DNA of 64,000 nucleotides from CAYNEO01 sp964396245 (GTDB lineage: Bacteria; Zixibacteria; MSB-5A5; GN15; FEB-12): the NCBI GenBank assembly GCA_964396245.1, contig CAYNEO010000013.1, forward strand, positions 7,550 through 71,549, in the 5' to 3' direction. Both the position numbers and the translations under genes were made by a program. This document shows, one piece after another, positions 41,209 to 49,440 of the stretch (position 1 is its first letter; each line of letters starts with the position of its first letter). The notes beneath the pieces are model-generated. The model was given only the letters and a program-made list of their open reading frames with translations. It had not been told where the DNA came from and made no database searches.

Positions 41209-43473
41209 ATGGTTACCAAACAGCAGGCCCTGGATTATCATTCCAAGGGCAAGAGGGGCAAAATCGAGATCAACCCTACCAAGCCATGCAGCACGCAGCT
41301 TGATCTGTCCCTCGCTTATACTCCGGGCGTGGCGCAACCCTGCCTTGAGATACAGAAAAACCCGGCGGATGTATACACATACACTGCCAAGGGAAACCTT
41401 GTAGCCGTAGTGTCCAACGGCACTGCCGTGCTGGGCCTTGGCAATATCGGTCCGGCGGCCGGCAAACCGGTCATGGAGGGAAAGGGTGTTCTCTTTAAAC
41501 GGTTTGCGGATATCGATGTGTTCGATATCGAACTGGCCACGGAAGATCCGGACGAAGTGATCAGGACCTGTCAGCTCCTGGAGCCTACGTTTGGCGGTAT
41601 CAACCTGGAAGACATCAAAGCGCCGGAATGCTTCTACATCGAAGAGACGCTCAAAAAGACGACGAATATCCCGATTTTCCACGACGACCAGCACGGGACG
41701 GCCATCATCTCAGCGGCCGCGCTGTTGAATGCGCTGGAACTGGTCAAAAAAGACATCGGCAAAGTTCGCGTGGTATTCTCCGGGGCCGGGGCGGCTGGAA
41801 TTGCCTGCGCGAAACTGTACGTTTCGCTCGGCGTCAATCCGGATAACGTGCTGATGGTAGACTCCAAGGGAGTCATGTATGAAGGCCGCGGTGATACCTA
41901 CAACAAGTACAAAGCCGAATTTGTCCGCAAGACCGACCGGCATACGCTGGCCGATGCCATGAAGGGCGCCGATGTGTTCGTCGGTGTATCGGTGGCCGAC
42001 ACGGTGACGAAGGATATGGTCAAGTCGATGGCCAAGGACCCGATCATCTTCGCCATGGCGAACCCGGATCCGGAGATCACTTATCCGGATGCGCTGGACG
42101 CCCGCAAGGACGTGATCATGGCCACGGGTCGTTCCGATTATCCGAACCAGGTCAACAACGTGCTGGGCTTTCCGTTTATATTTCGCGGTGCGCTCGACGT
42201 GCATGCAACGGCAATTAATGAGGAAATGAAGATAGCCGCCGTCAAGGCGCTGGCGCAACTGGCGAAGCAGGATGTTCCCGACGACGTTGCCAAAGCATAC
42301 GGGGTCGATCATTTCAGATTCGGTCGCGAGTATATCATTCCCAAGCCGTTCGATGATCGCATACTGGAGTGGGAGTCGGCGGCGGTCGCCAAGGCGGCAA
42401 TGGATAGCGGTGTGGCGCAGAAGATGATCGACATCGACGAGTACCGGAAGGAACTCCGCACCCGAATCGGGCGGGGCCGCCTGATTATGGATGTTATGAC
42501 CGACAAGGCTAAGCGCCATCCCAAGACGGTCGTGTATCCGGAAGGGAATTCCAGCCGGATTCTTCGCGCCGCTCACATGGTAAGCTCGGAAGGTATTGCC
42601 ACTCCAATCTTGCTCGGCGATCCGGAGGAAATCAAAAAAGTAGCTACTGAGCATGAGATCGATATCGACGGTATCACGATTATCGATCCCGCTACTTCGG
42701 AGAAGCGGGAGGAATACGCCGAGAAGTTCTACGTGAAGCGCTGTCGGCACGGCATCACGCGTGAAAGAGCATCGCTGATCATGCGTGATAAAACATATTT
42801 CGGGATCATGATGCTCGATCAAGGTGATTGCGATACGGTGCTCTCCGGCATTCAATCTGACTATCCGAACACGATGCGGCCGGCGCTGCAGATTATCAAG
42901 CTGCGCGAGGGTGTCACGCGCGCCTCGGGCCTGTTTGCGCTGATCCAGAAGGACAAGATATACTTGTTTGCGGATACCACCGTAAATATCAATCCGACCG
43001 CAGAGCAACTGGCCGAGATCGCCATGTGTTCGGCCAACGTGGCCCGGGCATTCAGTATCGAGCCTCGAATCGCGATGCTTTCGTTCTCGAACTTCGGCTC
43101 GGCCCGTTACTCGGAATCGGAAAAAGTGGCGAAAGCTACCAGGATCGTCAAGCAACTCGCGCCGGACCTTATTGTCGAGGGTGAGATGCAGGCGGATACG
43201 GCTCTCACGCCGGAATACATCAAGCGGTACTTCCCGTTCTCCGAACTCAAGGAAGAAGCCAACGTTTTCATCTTCCCTGACCTCAACTCAGGCAATATCT
43301 GCTACAAGATGGCCAAACGTCTGGGTGGTATGACGGCAGTTGGTCCGATTCTGATGGGATTGTCAAAGCCGGTGCACGTACTTCATCCGAGTCTCGACGT
43401 GAACGAGATTGTAGACATGACCGCCGTAGCGGTGGTTGATGCACAAGCACTGCATCTCAACGCCAGCAAGTAG
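41209..43473 (+). CDS. maeB: NADP-type malic enzyme with C-terminal phosphotransacetylase domain
   Basis: A 754-residue two-domain protein. Residues 1 to about 420 are malic enzyme (malate to pyruvate plus CO2): YTPGVAQPCLEI, IFHDDQHGTAII and the NAD(P) site VVFSGAGAAGIACAKL, with FAMANPDPEITYP. The rest is a phosphotransacetylase-like domain (VVYPEGNSSRILRAAHMV, FADTTVNINPTAEQLAEIA, FPDLNSGNICYKMAKRLGG), which in MaeB proteins is usually regulatory (acetyl-CoA sensing) rather than catalytic. Strong terminator downstream, inverted repeat and promoter candidates upstream. Confidence 0.95.
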   Translation: MVTKQQALDYHSKGKRGKIEINPTKPCSTQLDLSLAYTPGVAQPCLEIQKNPADVYTYTAKGNLVAVVSNGTAVLGLGNIGPAAGKPVMEGKGVLFKRFADIDVFDIELATEDPDEVIRTCQLLEPTFGGINLEDIKAPECFYIEETLKKTTNIPIFHDDQHGTAIISAAALLNALELVKKDIGKVRVVFSGAGAAGIACAKLYVSLGVNPDNVLMVDSKGVMYEGRGDTYNKYKAEFVRKTDRHTLADAMKGADVFVGVSVADTVTKDMVKSMAKDPIIFAMANPDPEITYPDALDARKDVIMATGRSDYPNQVNNVLGFPFIFRGALDVHATAINEEMKIAAVKALAQLAKQDVPDDVAKAYGVDHFRFGREYIIPKPFDDRILEWESAAVAKAAMDSGVAQKMIDIDEYRKELRTRIGRGRLIMDVMTDKAKRHPKTVVYPEGNSSRILRAAHMVSSEGIATPILLGDPEEIKKVATEHEIDIDGITIIDPATSEKREEYAEKFYVKRCRHGITRERASLIMRDKTYFGIMMLDQGDCDTVLSGIQSDYPNTMRPALQIIKLREGVTRASGLFALIQKDKIYLFADTTVNINPTAEQLAEIAMCSANVARAFSIEPRIAMLSFSNFGSARYSESEKVAKATRIVKQLAPDLIVEGEMQADTALTPEYIKRYFPFSELKEEANVFIFPDLNSGNICYKMAKRLGGMTAVGPILMGLSKPVHVLHPSLDVNEIVDMTAVAVVDAQALHLNASK

Positions 43474-43505
43474 GCGCAGAACCTGCCCTTAGCTGAAATA
43501 TCAAG

Positions 43506-43535
43506 GGCGTCCGTCGCTACCGACGGACGCCTTTT
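43506..43535 (+). terminator. Intrinsic terminator after maeB
   Basis: Perfect 11-base-pair stem GGCGTCCGTCG / CGACGGACGCC with a CTAC loop, followed by TTTTCTT. Confidence 0.92.
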
Positions 43536-43634
43536 CTTGTGAGTCACGAGAGTATCGCCTCACTAGGAAAGCACGCTCAGGGGGTCCCCGGTTGCGGGCG
43601 CAAGAACTGCCAATCTTTACTGTCTCAGGGGAAG

Positions 43635-43682
43635 GTCAGCATCCATCGTGGATCCGACTGCGAATCCGAGAAGGGTGCTGAC
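43635..43682 (+). other. Nested stem-loop, possible small structured RNA
   Basis: GTCAGCATCC (43635-43644) pairs with GGGTGCTGAC (43673-43682) over ten positions with one G-U pair. GGAT (43650-43653) and ATCC (43664-43667) pair inside. No T run follows, so it is not an ordinary terminator. Confidence 0.3.
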
Positions 43683-43752
43683 GATATCGATGTGCGACGC
43701 ATTCACACGGTTGTCCCACAGCAGCGAAATTCGGTCGGCTTCCGCTTTTTTG

Positions 43753-43781
43753 TTGCGATTCGGCAGGTTACCTGCTAAACT
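43753..43781 (+). promoter_or_regulatory. Promoter for mreB
   Basis: TTGCGA (43753-43758) and TAAACT (43776-43781) are 17 bases apart, 77 bases before the chosen start codon. Confidence 0.5.
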
Positions 43782-43858
43782 ATTGGCGGTTTGTTTCGAT
43801 ATTATTGATATCGTACAGACCGTATGTCGCATCAGGACTACTGAGTAAAGGGATTTAC

Positions 43859-44887
43859 GTGGGTTTCTTTGATCTGCTTTCTAACGATATCGGCATCGAT
43901 CTCGGTACCGCCAATACGCTTGTGTACGTGCGCAACCAGGGCATCGTGCTCAACGAGCCGTCGGTGGTGGCGATCGAGCAATCGTCCGGCAAGATTCTGG
44001 CTATCGGCTCTGCCGCCAAGGAAATGACGGGCCGCACGCCGGGGGGCATCGAGGCTATCCGGCCTCTAAAAGACGGGGTGATTGCCGATTTCGAAATGTC
44101 CGAACGGCTCATTGCCGATTTTATCCGTCGCGTGGTCAAACACAAGTACCTCATGAAACCGAGAGTGGTCATTTCCGTGCCGTCCGGTATCACCGAAGTG
44201 GAGAAACGCGCCGTCCGGGATTCGGCGGAGAATGCCGGCGCCCGCGAGGTTTACCTGTTGCAGGAACCGATGGCAGCCGCTATCGGCGTGGGGTTGGCGG
44301 TCGAGCAGCCGACCGGTATCATGATTATCGATATCGGCGGCGGTACATCGGAGATTGCCGTTATCGCGCTGAACGGAATCGTGAACGATACGTCTATCCG
44401 CGTCGCCGGGGACGAGTTCAACGAGGCCATCATCAATTATCTCAAGAAAAACTACAACCTGCTTATCGGCGAGCTCACGGCCGAGGATATCAAGATCAAG
44501 ATCGGTTCGGCGCACACGCTGGACAAAGAGCTCTCGATGGAAATCAAGGGACGCGATCTTGTAGCCGGAGTACCGAAAAACCTCAAGGTTTCGTCGGTGC
44601 AGATTCGCGAAGCGCTTTCGGAAACGCTGGATATTGTTGTCGAGGCGGTCCGGCAGGCGCTGGAGCGGACTCCGCCCGAGTTGGCCTCGGATATTCTCGA
44701 ACGCGGAATCGTGCTGACCGGTGGCGGCGCGCTGCTGAGGGGACTGGACAAACGACTGCGGGAAGAAACCAATCTTCCGGTGAACATCGCCGAAGATCCG
44801 CTGACCTGCGTTGTCCGGGGTACCGGCAAGGTGATCGAGAATTTCGAGAAGTATACGAAGGTGCTCGAACGCAGCCGCAAAGATTGA
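43859..44887 (+). CDS. mreB: Rod shape-determining protein MreB
   Basis: 342 residues from a GTG at 43859 preceded by AAAGGGA; a TTG at 43805 would add 18 residues that are not part of the family. IGIDLGTANTLVYV is the phosphate-1 loop and MIIDIGGGTSEIAVIAL the phosphate-2 loop. LLQEPMAAAIGVGL and GIVLTGGGALLRGLD (adenosine site) are also present. This actin homologue organises cell-wall elongation under the inner membrane, which suggests a rod-like cell. mreC, mreD and rodA are not downstream; a terminator ends the unit immediately, so mreB is monocistronic here. Confidence 0.96.
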   Translation: MGFFDLLSNDIGIDLGTANTLVYVRNQGIVLNEPSVVAIEQSSGKILAIGSAAKEMTGRTPGGIEAIRPLKDGVIADFEMSERLIADFIRRVVKHKYLMKPRVVISVPSGITEVEKRAVRDSAENAGAREVYLLQEPMAAAIGVGLAVEQPTGIMIIDIGGGTSEIAVIALNGIVNDTSIRVAGDEFNEAIINYLKKNYNLLIGELTAEDIKIKIGSAHTLDKELSMEIKGRDLVAGVPKNLKVSSVQIREALSETLDIVVEAVRQALERTPPELASDILERGIVLTGGGALLRGLDKRLREETNLPVNIAEDPLTCVVRGTGKVIENFEKYTKVLERSRKD

Positions 44888-44913
44888 CATAAGTTACTAT
44901 CAGATATTCGATT

Positions 44914-44939
44914 AAGCCGGAACCTCAGCCGGCTTTTTT
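44914..44939 (+). terminator. Intrinsic terminator after mreB
   Basis: AAGCCGG / CCGGCTT stem with an eight-base loop, followed by a run of six Ts. Confidence 0.8.
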
Positions 44940-45005
44940 CATTTCAGCAGACAGGTATTAATCTTTTTGGTGGAGATTCCGGTCATAAGGTCGGAATTTG
45001 TATGT

Positions 45006-45566
45006 ATGGCAAGCGCAGACCATGAGGAAATACAGCAACTTGTTGAACGGGCTGTCGAGGGCGACCGAGCGGCCTACTCAAAGATCGTGAGAATAATGAT
45101 GAAACCGGTAGTAGCACTGGCATATCGAATGACCGGGGACCGAGAAGCGGCGAGGGACCTTGCACAGGATACATTCGTATCGGCCTGGCAGAATCTCTCG
45201 CGGTTTCGCGGCGAGGCGAAGTTCGAGAGCTGGCTGTACCGTATTGTCTCCAACAAGACGCTGAATTATCTGCACTCGCAAAAACGGTTTCAGTCGCCCG
45301 ACGACTCTGGAGTGCCGGACGGGGTCTCGGAGATTGACTCGCCCGACCGGACACTTGAAAAAGAGGAACTCCATCGGAATGTCCTGGCCTTTATGGAAAG
45401 TCTGCCGGAACAGCAACGACTGGTTTTCAACCTTCGGTTTTATCGCGAGATGCAATTTGATGAAATCGCCGGTGTTCTCGGCAAGGCGGTCGGGACGGTG
45501 AAAACGAATTATCGCGAAGCAGTTCGCAAACTCAAAGAGCTGGCGGTGGAGAAAGGGTGGCAGTGA
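45006..45566 (+). CDS. ECF-family RNA polymerase sigma factor (RpoE-like)
   Basis: About 186 residues from the ATG at 45006; the frame is open to 44967 and the start is not certain. Region 2 is complete (RDLAQDTFVSAWQNLSRF, ESWLYRIVSNKTLNYL) and region 4 is LPEQQRLVFNLRFYREMQF followed by EIAGVLGKAVGTVKTNYREA. It directs polymerase to a small stress regulon. The next gene overlaps its stop (TGATG) and encodes a membrane protein likely to be its anti-sigma factor. Two Spy/CpxP-like genes follow, so the regulon probably concerns periplasmic stress or metal. Confidence 0.93.
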   Translation: MASADHEEIQQLVERAVEGDRAAYSKIVRIMMKPVVALAYRMTGDREAARDLAQDTFVSAWQNLSRFRGEAKFESWLYRIVSNKTLNYLHSQKRFQSPDDSGVPDGVSEIDSPDRTLEKEELHRNVLAFMESLPEQQRLVFNLRFYREMQFDEIAGVLGKAVGTVKTNYREAVRKLKELAVEKGWQ

Positions 45567-46114
45567 TGAGACGCGATGATCACCCCGATGACAGGGAGCT
45601 TCTCTTCACGCGGAAAGGGTCTCCGGACAGTAACCTGACCCCCGAAGAATCGGCGGAGATGCGAGAGCTGGCCGAGCTGTTGGGCTCCGACAGTGACTTT
45701 TATCCGGATGATTTCGAGGCGGGCGTTCTTCTGGGCAAGATCAACGAGGCGATCGATGCCACCGGGGAGAAAAAGATTTTCCGGATGCCGTGGATCCGGT
45801 ACGCAGCAGCCGCAGCGGCGATCGTTCTGCTTCTGGGCACAACCATGATCGGCTATTTCAACCGCCGGTCGGCGAGTACTCAACAGAGTGAGACGGCTGC
45901 CGACGTTACTTCGTACGATCTGAACAATGGCGCCCTGCTGGCCTCGGTGATCGATGATACGTACCAGATGTTCGATGACGAGTCCGTGAATCTGCTGCTC
46001 CAGGATTACGCGTCCGGAGGTACCTACTCGGCCAGCGAGCATCTCGTCAACGACCTGACGACCGAGGAACTCGATTATCTTCAGAAAAACTTTGACGTGG
46101 GAGATATACTGTAA
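45566..46114 (+). CDS. Putative membrane anti-sigma factor
   Basis: A 182-residue protein whose ATG overlaps the sigma factor stop and follows a GAAAGGG site. The acidic N-terminal 70 residues (DDHPDDRELLF, LTPEESAEMRELAELL) would be cytoplasmic. One transmembrane helix follows (about 77-98, IRYAAAAAAIVLLLGTTMIGY). The C-terminal 80 residues, acidic and Tyr/Asp-rich, would be periplasmic. There is no HxxxCxxC zinc motif, so it is not a classical ZAS protein. The anti-sigma role is inferred from topology and position. Confidence 0.65.
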   Translation: MRRDDHPDDRELLFTRKGSPDSNLTPEESAEMRELAELLGSDSDFYPDDFEAGVLLGKINEAIDATGEKKIFRMPWIRYAAAAAAIVLLLGTTMIGYFNRRSASTQQSETAADVTSYDLNNGALLASVIDDTYQMFDDESVNLLLQDYASGGTYSASEHLVNDLTTEELDYLQKNFDVGDIL

Positions 46115-46740
46115 TGGCACGTTTGAAATATGTTATAGCGGCAGTGTTAGCGATTATGCTGACAGCCGCGGGGGTCGGTGCGCAGGCTCCGCTACCGCCG
46201 GATGAAGAAATTGACTCGACCATGCAGGTTCGGGATGAATTCAGGCCATGTTTGTTCGCCCAGGGCGAAGAAGATACATCCCGTCCGCTGCCGGGCATGG
46301 GCATGGGGCGGCCGGACGGCCCGCACGGTCGTCGGTTGATGGAGCAACAGCGGAAACATCTCGAACAGTTCCGTATGTTCGAACTTCTCAAGCTGCTGAA
46401 TCTCAAGGAAGATCAGGAAGTTGAATTCCTGACGATGTACAAGAATTATCGTGATAAGCAAAATGATATTGATTCCCGGCGGCGTGACCTGGTCATCCAA
46501 CTGGGTGCGGGACTGGAGGCCGACAGCCTCGCGGACAATGAGATCCAGCACATGGTGCAAGAGATTTTCACTCTTAACGGCGACAAGGTGAAGGCGGCGG
46601 AGCAGTTCGTGAAAGAGGCGGGTGATGTGCTCACAACTCAGCAAATCGGCAAGCTGGTAGTATTTCAGGAACGGTTTGAATACGAGCTGTTGAGCCGGCT
46701 TCGCGGATTCCGTGACCGTAACCAGATGCAGGACAGGTAA
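46114..46740 (+). CDS. Periplasmic Spy/CpxP-like protein (first of two)
   Basis: A 208-residue exported protein with a signal peptide (ARLKYVIAAVLAIMLTAAGVGA). Past a Gly/Met/Pro-rich linker (PLPGMGMGRPDGPHG) it is helical and charged, with one LTTQQ matching the LTxxQ motif of the Spy/CpxP/ZraP group. Members are periplasmic chaperones or metal sensors (for example CnrX). ATG shares a base with the preceding stop (TAATG). It may act as the periplasmic sensor for the sigma/anti-sigma pair. Confidence 0.72.
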   Translation: MARLKYVIAAVLAIMLTAAGVGAQAPLPPDEEIDSTMQVRDEFRPCLFAQGEEDTSRPLPGMGMGRPDGPHGRRLMEQQRKHLEQFRMFELLKLLNLKEDQEVEFLTMYKNYRDKQNDIDSRRRDLVIQLGAGLEADSLADNEIQHMVQEIFTLNGDKVKAAEQFVKEAGDVLTTQQIGKLVVFQERFEYELLSRLRGFRDRNQMQDR

Positions 46741-46829
46741 CGACGATTTCGTAACCGGAAACCATGGTTTTTTAGAGAATTATGAACACGCAAAACAATA
46801 CGAGAGAAAGAAGAAAGGAGATGACACTC

Positions 46830-47387
46830 ATGAAAAAGGCAGCGATTTTTGCGGTGGCGGCGTTGATGCTGTTATCGACGGCCGCATTTGCCCAGCCAGG
46901 GCCGGGACATCCCGGCATGGGCAGGATGGGTGACTGCGATTTTCACGGTGGCCGCGGTATGGGCATGCGGATGGGCGGCGGGACTCCCGGCGTGCAGATG
47001 TTACTTGCCCACGCCGACGATCTCAATTTGACGCAGGATCAGAAGGACAAATTGCAGTCGATGATGGTGGACTTCCAGACCCAGCGAGTCGACAAGCAGG
47101 CCGCGCTGGAAAAGGCGCAGATCAACCTTCGTTCCCTGATGATGAACAACGCGTCCGCGAACGAAGTTGATGCCGCTATCGATAAAGTATCCGGTGCGCG
47201 CGCCGACTTGCAGAAGATGCGATACGCGCATCGTCAGCAGGTGAAGAGCGTGCTGACCGAGGATCAGTCGACGAAGCTGAAAGAGCTGTGGAAGGATCGT
47301 CCGTTCGGCAAAGGCTTTGGCGACAGGAACTGCACCGGCGATCAGACACGTGCCCGTCAGCACAGGAGCACGGGCAGCGGACAGTAA
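46830..47387 (+). CDS. Periplasmic Spy/CpxP-like protein, Met/His/Gly-rich (second of two)
   Basis: 185 residues from the ATG at 46830, which lies nine bases after AAAGGAG; an in-frame ATG at 46821 abuts that site. The signal peptide is KKAAIFAVAALMLLSTAAFA. The mature N-terminus is rich in Gly, Met and His (HPGMGRMGDCDFHGGRGMGM), which could bind soft metals. Two LTxxQ motifs (LTQDQ and LTEDQ) sit in a helical domain, as in Spy and ZraP. It ends the sigma-factor operon and is followed by a strong terminator. Confidence 0.82.
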   Translation: MKKAAIFAVAALMLLSTAAFAQPGPGHPGMGRMGDCDFHGGRGMGMRMGGGTPGVQMLLAHADDLNLTQDQKDKLQSMMVDFQTQRVDKQAALEKAQINLRSLMMNNASANEVDAAIDKVSGARADLQKMRYAHRQQVKSVLTEDQSTKLKELWKDRPFGKGFGDRNCTGDQTRARQHRSTGSGQ

Positions 47388-47410
47388 TTTATCGTACTAC
47401 CTCCACGGAA

Positions 47411-47438
47411 AAAAGCCCCGCCGCTTGGCGGGGCTTTT
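47411..47438. terminator. Bidirectional intrinsic terminator
   Basis: AAAAGCCCCGCC / GGCGGGGCTTTT form a perfect 12-base-pair stem with a GCTT loop. It has A and T runs on both sides and lies between the convergent Spy-like and phosphoesterase genes. Confidence 0.92.
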
Positions 47439-47471
47439 CATTATCCGAATATTCGAACGCCGATGGCCAGG

Positions 47472-49235
47472 TCATTTGAAAATCAACTCACCGTAGGTAC
47501 TCGGATTGTAGGACCACGGCGGCTGCAGGCCGGCCCAGTCACCGAGTCGCGCCTGTTTGCGCCGGAATTGTATGCGCCAGTGGTCGCCGTTCGACGGCGT
47601 GGCTCCCAACTGGTCCAGCGGCAGTTTTACCTCGACTGTCCAGTAGTCCGGTCCCTTTGTGGTTTTCACGTCGAGGTTCAGGTTGTACGTGTTGTTGGAG
47701 GTCCAGTACCAGTCGCTGCCGGGATAGAGCTTCTGGTCATAGATGGTCCCCAGCGGGTTGATATAAATCTGGTAAGCCAGTTTCGGATTGGTGCCCGGGT
47801 GGAGCATAACGCCGAAGCAATCCTCACCGTAGACATCGTTATCCCTTTCAGCCATCTCCGCCCGAAGTGAATCCATGTGCTCATCGTGGCAATAGGCGGC
47901 ATAATAGAGGTTGTCACCGTCGTAGGCGAAATAGACGGCCGTGGAATCGATTTCACGTTTTCCACCGTCGGGCCCGATCAATTGAACCGGCTGACCCTGC
48001 CAGCAGGCATCGGAAAGGTCGCCGTCAATAACCGGCGCCGATGTTGCGTGAACACAGTTGACCTGTCGTGAAGCCTCGAGCGTTTGATCGACATTGGCAA
48101 CATATTCCTGTGTATACGGCAGATGCGCTGCGACTGAGGGCAGCGGAAACAATGAGCCGGTACCGGTGATGGTGAAATCGACAGTACCGGTGCCGCCCGC
48201 CGGGACGACAAACGCCTGTTGAGCAGGTTCCACCGTCCAACCGTCCGGAACGTTCCACCGAAGCGTGTCCCTGGCTTCGACCGGTCCTATCGTGTTGTCG
48301 ACCACCAGGCGGACGAGAGCGTGATCAACGGCTAAATCGCCGTTTATGGGCATCGGTTGCTCGAATCGGAGGCCGTGATTGTCGAGAGTGTAAATCAATC
48401 GCATCTGAGCGGCGGACAGGTCATTCCATGGACGGACGCCTCCCCTCTCGATCGGTACCGGATGAACGCCATCGCCGTCGACGGTAACCCACCCGAAATG
48501 ATAAAATAGTCCGGTCGGAGTGGGTTCGGTCTCACCGCCGGAGCTGCCAATCGACGTATAGATAATGCCGTCATACTTGCCGCTGAAATACTGATGCATG
48601 TGCCCGTTGAAAACGGCATCGACACCGTACTTCACAAAGATATCATGCAGGAAGTCCGGCATATTATCGCCGAGGCTCCTGTACCAGAACGGCTTGTGCA
48701 TGAAGACAAGCGTGGCGGCGGCATCCTGGTGCGCTTTGAGATCCTCGGTGACCCAGTCGATTTGTTCCTCCGGCCACTCCTCCGTTACCTCCCACCGGCT
48801 ATTATCCATCACAACGATGTGCACGCCGCGATAGTCAAACGAGTGGTACGGTTTCCCGACATACCTCTCGTACATCGGCTGCATGTCATCGAACGTGATA
48901 TCGTGGTTGCCGGGTGTGAAGTAGATTGGGCAGTTGAGATCTTTCACCAGATTAAAATACGCAGTCCATTCCTCGTTGAGCTGAGTCGTGTCGGATGTGT
49001 AGCCCTCGATCATGTCACCAACGGTGATAATGAACTCGGGGCGAAGACGTTGAATTTCCTCCAGTACCTGTCCGTAAACACCCTCCTGGTGTTCGCCGGT
49101 GCGGTCGCCGATGATCGCAAATCTTACCGGGTACTGTGACAGGTCCGTGAGACCGGCCGATGTTTGCGAAGCGGCTGTTCCGGCGAAGAACGCTGGTATT
49201 AACAGGAGAATTGAAAGAAGAACCCTGGTCCGCAT
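47472..49235 (-). CDS. Exported metallophosphoesterase with C-terminal CBM9-like domain
   Basis: 587 residues from the ATG at 49235, five bases after a GGGAGG site; the frame continues upstream to 49325 without support. The signal peptide is RTRVLLSILLLIPAFFAG. The calcineurin-like metal motifs are all present: FAIIGDRTG, ITVGDMIEG, PGNHD, a lone His in LVFMHKPFW, and FNGHMHQYF. A linker beta domain follows. The last 190 residues (APVIDGDLSDACWQ, VYFAYDGDNLYYAAYCHDE) resemble a family 9 carbohydrate-binding module. Probably a surface or periplasmic phosphatase or nuclease of unknown substrate. Confidence 0.88.
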   Translation of the reverse strand: MRTRVLLSILLLIPAFFAGTAASQTSAGLTDLSQYPVRFAIIGDRTGEHQEGVYGQVLEEIQRLRPEFIITVGDMIEGYTSDTTQLNEEWTAYFNLVKDLNCPIYFTPGNHDITFDDMQPMYERYVGKPYHSFDYRGVHIVVMDNSRWEVTEEWPEEQIDWVTEDLKAHQDAAATLVFMHKPFWYRSLGDNMPDFLHDIFVKYGVDAVFNGHMHQYFSGKYDGIIYTSIGSSGGETEPTPTGLFYHFGWVTVDGDGVHPVPIERGGVRPWNDLSAAQMRLIYTLDNHGLRFEQPMPINGDLAVDHALVRLVVDNTIGPVEARDTLRWNVPDGWTVEPAQQAFVVPAGGTGTVDFTITGTGSLFPLPSVAAHLPYTQEYVANVDQTLEASRQVNCVHATSAPVIDGDLSDACWQGQPVQLIGPDGGKREIDSTAVYFAYDGDNLYYAAYCHDEHMDSLRAEMAERDNDVYGEDCFGVMLHPGTNPKLAYQIYINPLGTIYDQKLYPGSDWYWTSNNTYNLNLDVKTTKGPDYWTVEVKLPLDQLGATPSNGDHWRIQFRRKQARLGDWAGLQPPWSYNPSTYGELIFK

Positions 49236-49405
49236 GTGGCCTCCCATGTAGTGAGTTGCGATAGAGAAGAATAATAATATCGAGAACGGTCTCTTATACA
49301 AGTGATTTTTGTCCAGTTGCCGCATTCTTACTCGGTCTGAGTGGTGAGGGGGGAGTCCAATGTATCGCTAAATCTGCCAATCTGGCACGAGACTGCCAGA
49401 TATTC

Positions 49406-49434
49406 TTGACATTGACTCTGAGCACGAATATGTT
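49406..49434 (+). promoter_or_regulatory. Promoter of RNase R gene, possibly giving a leaderless mRNA
   Basis: A perfect TTGACA (49406-49411) and TATGTT (49429-49434) are 17 bases apart. The expected start of transcription, six to seven bases further on, coincides with the ATG at 49441. Confidence 0.65.
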
Positions 49435-49440
49435 GTTGGT

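Larger units (their letters stand above)
43536..43858. other. 323-base intergenic region upstream of mreB
   Basis: No gene is supported. It holds a nested stem-loop (43635-43682) and the mreB promoter (43753-43781). The short open frames in it lack ribosome binding sites and family resemblance. Confidence 0.55.

Noticed and set aside
41710..43155. 481-codon antisense open frame opposite maeB
   Set aside because: The opposite strand encodes an intact malic enzyme/phosphotransacetylase. The antisense translation has no recognisable domain.
43539..43778. 79-codon open frame upstream of mreB
   Set aside because: No ribosome binding site, no family pattern, and it overlaps the nested stem-loop and the mreB promoter.
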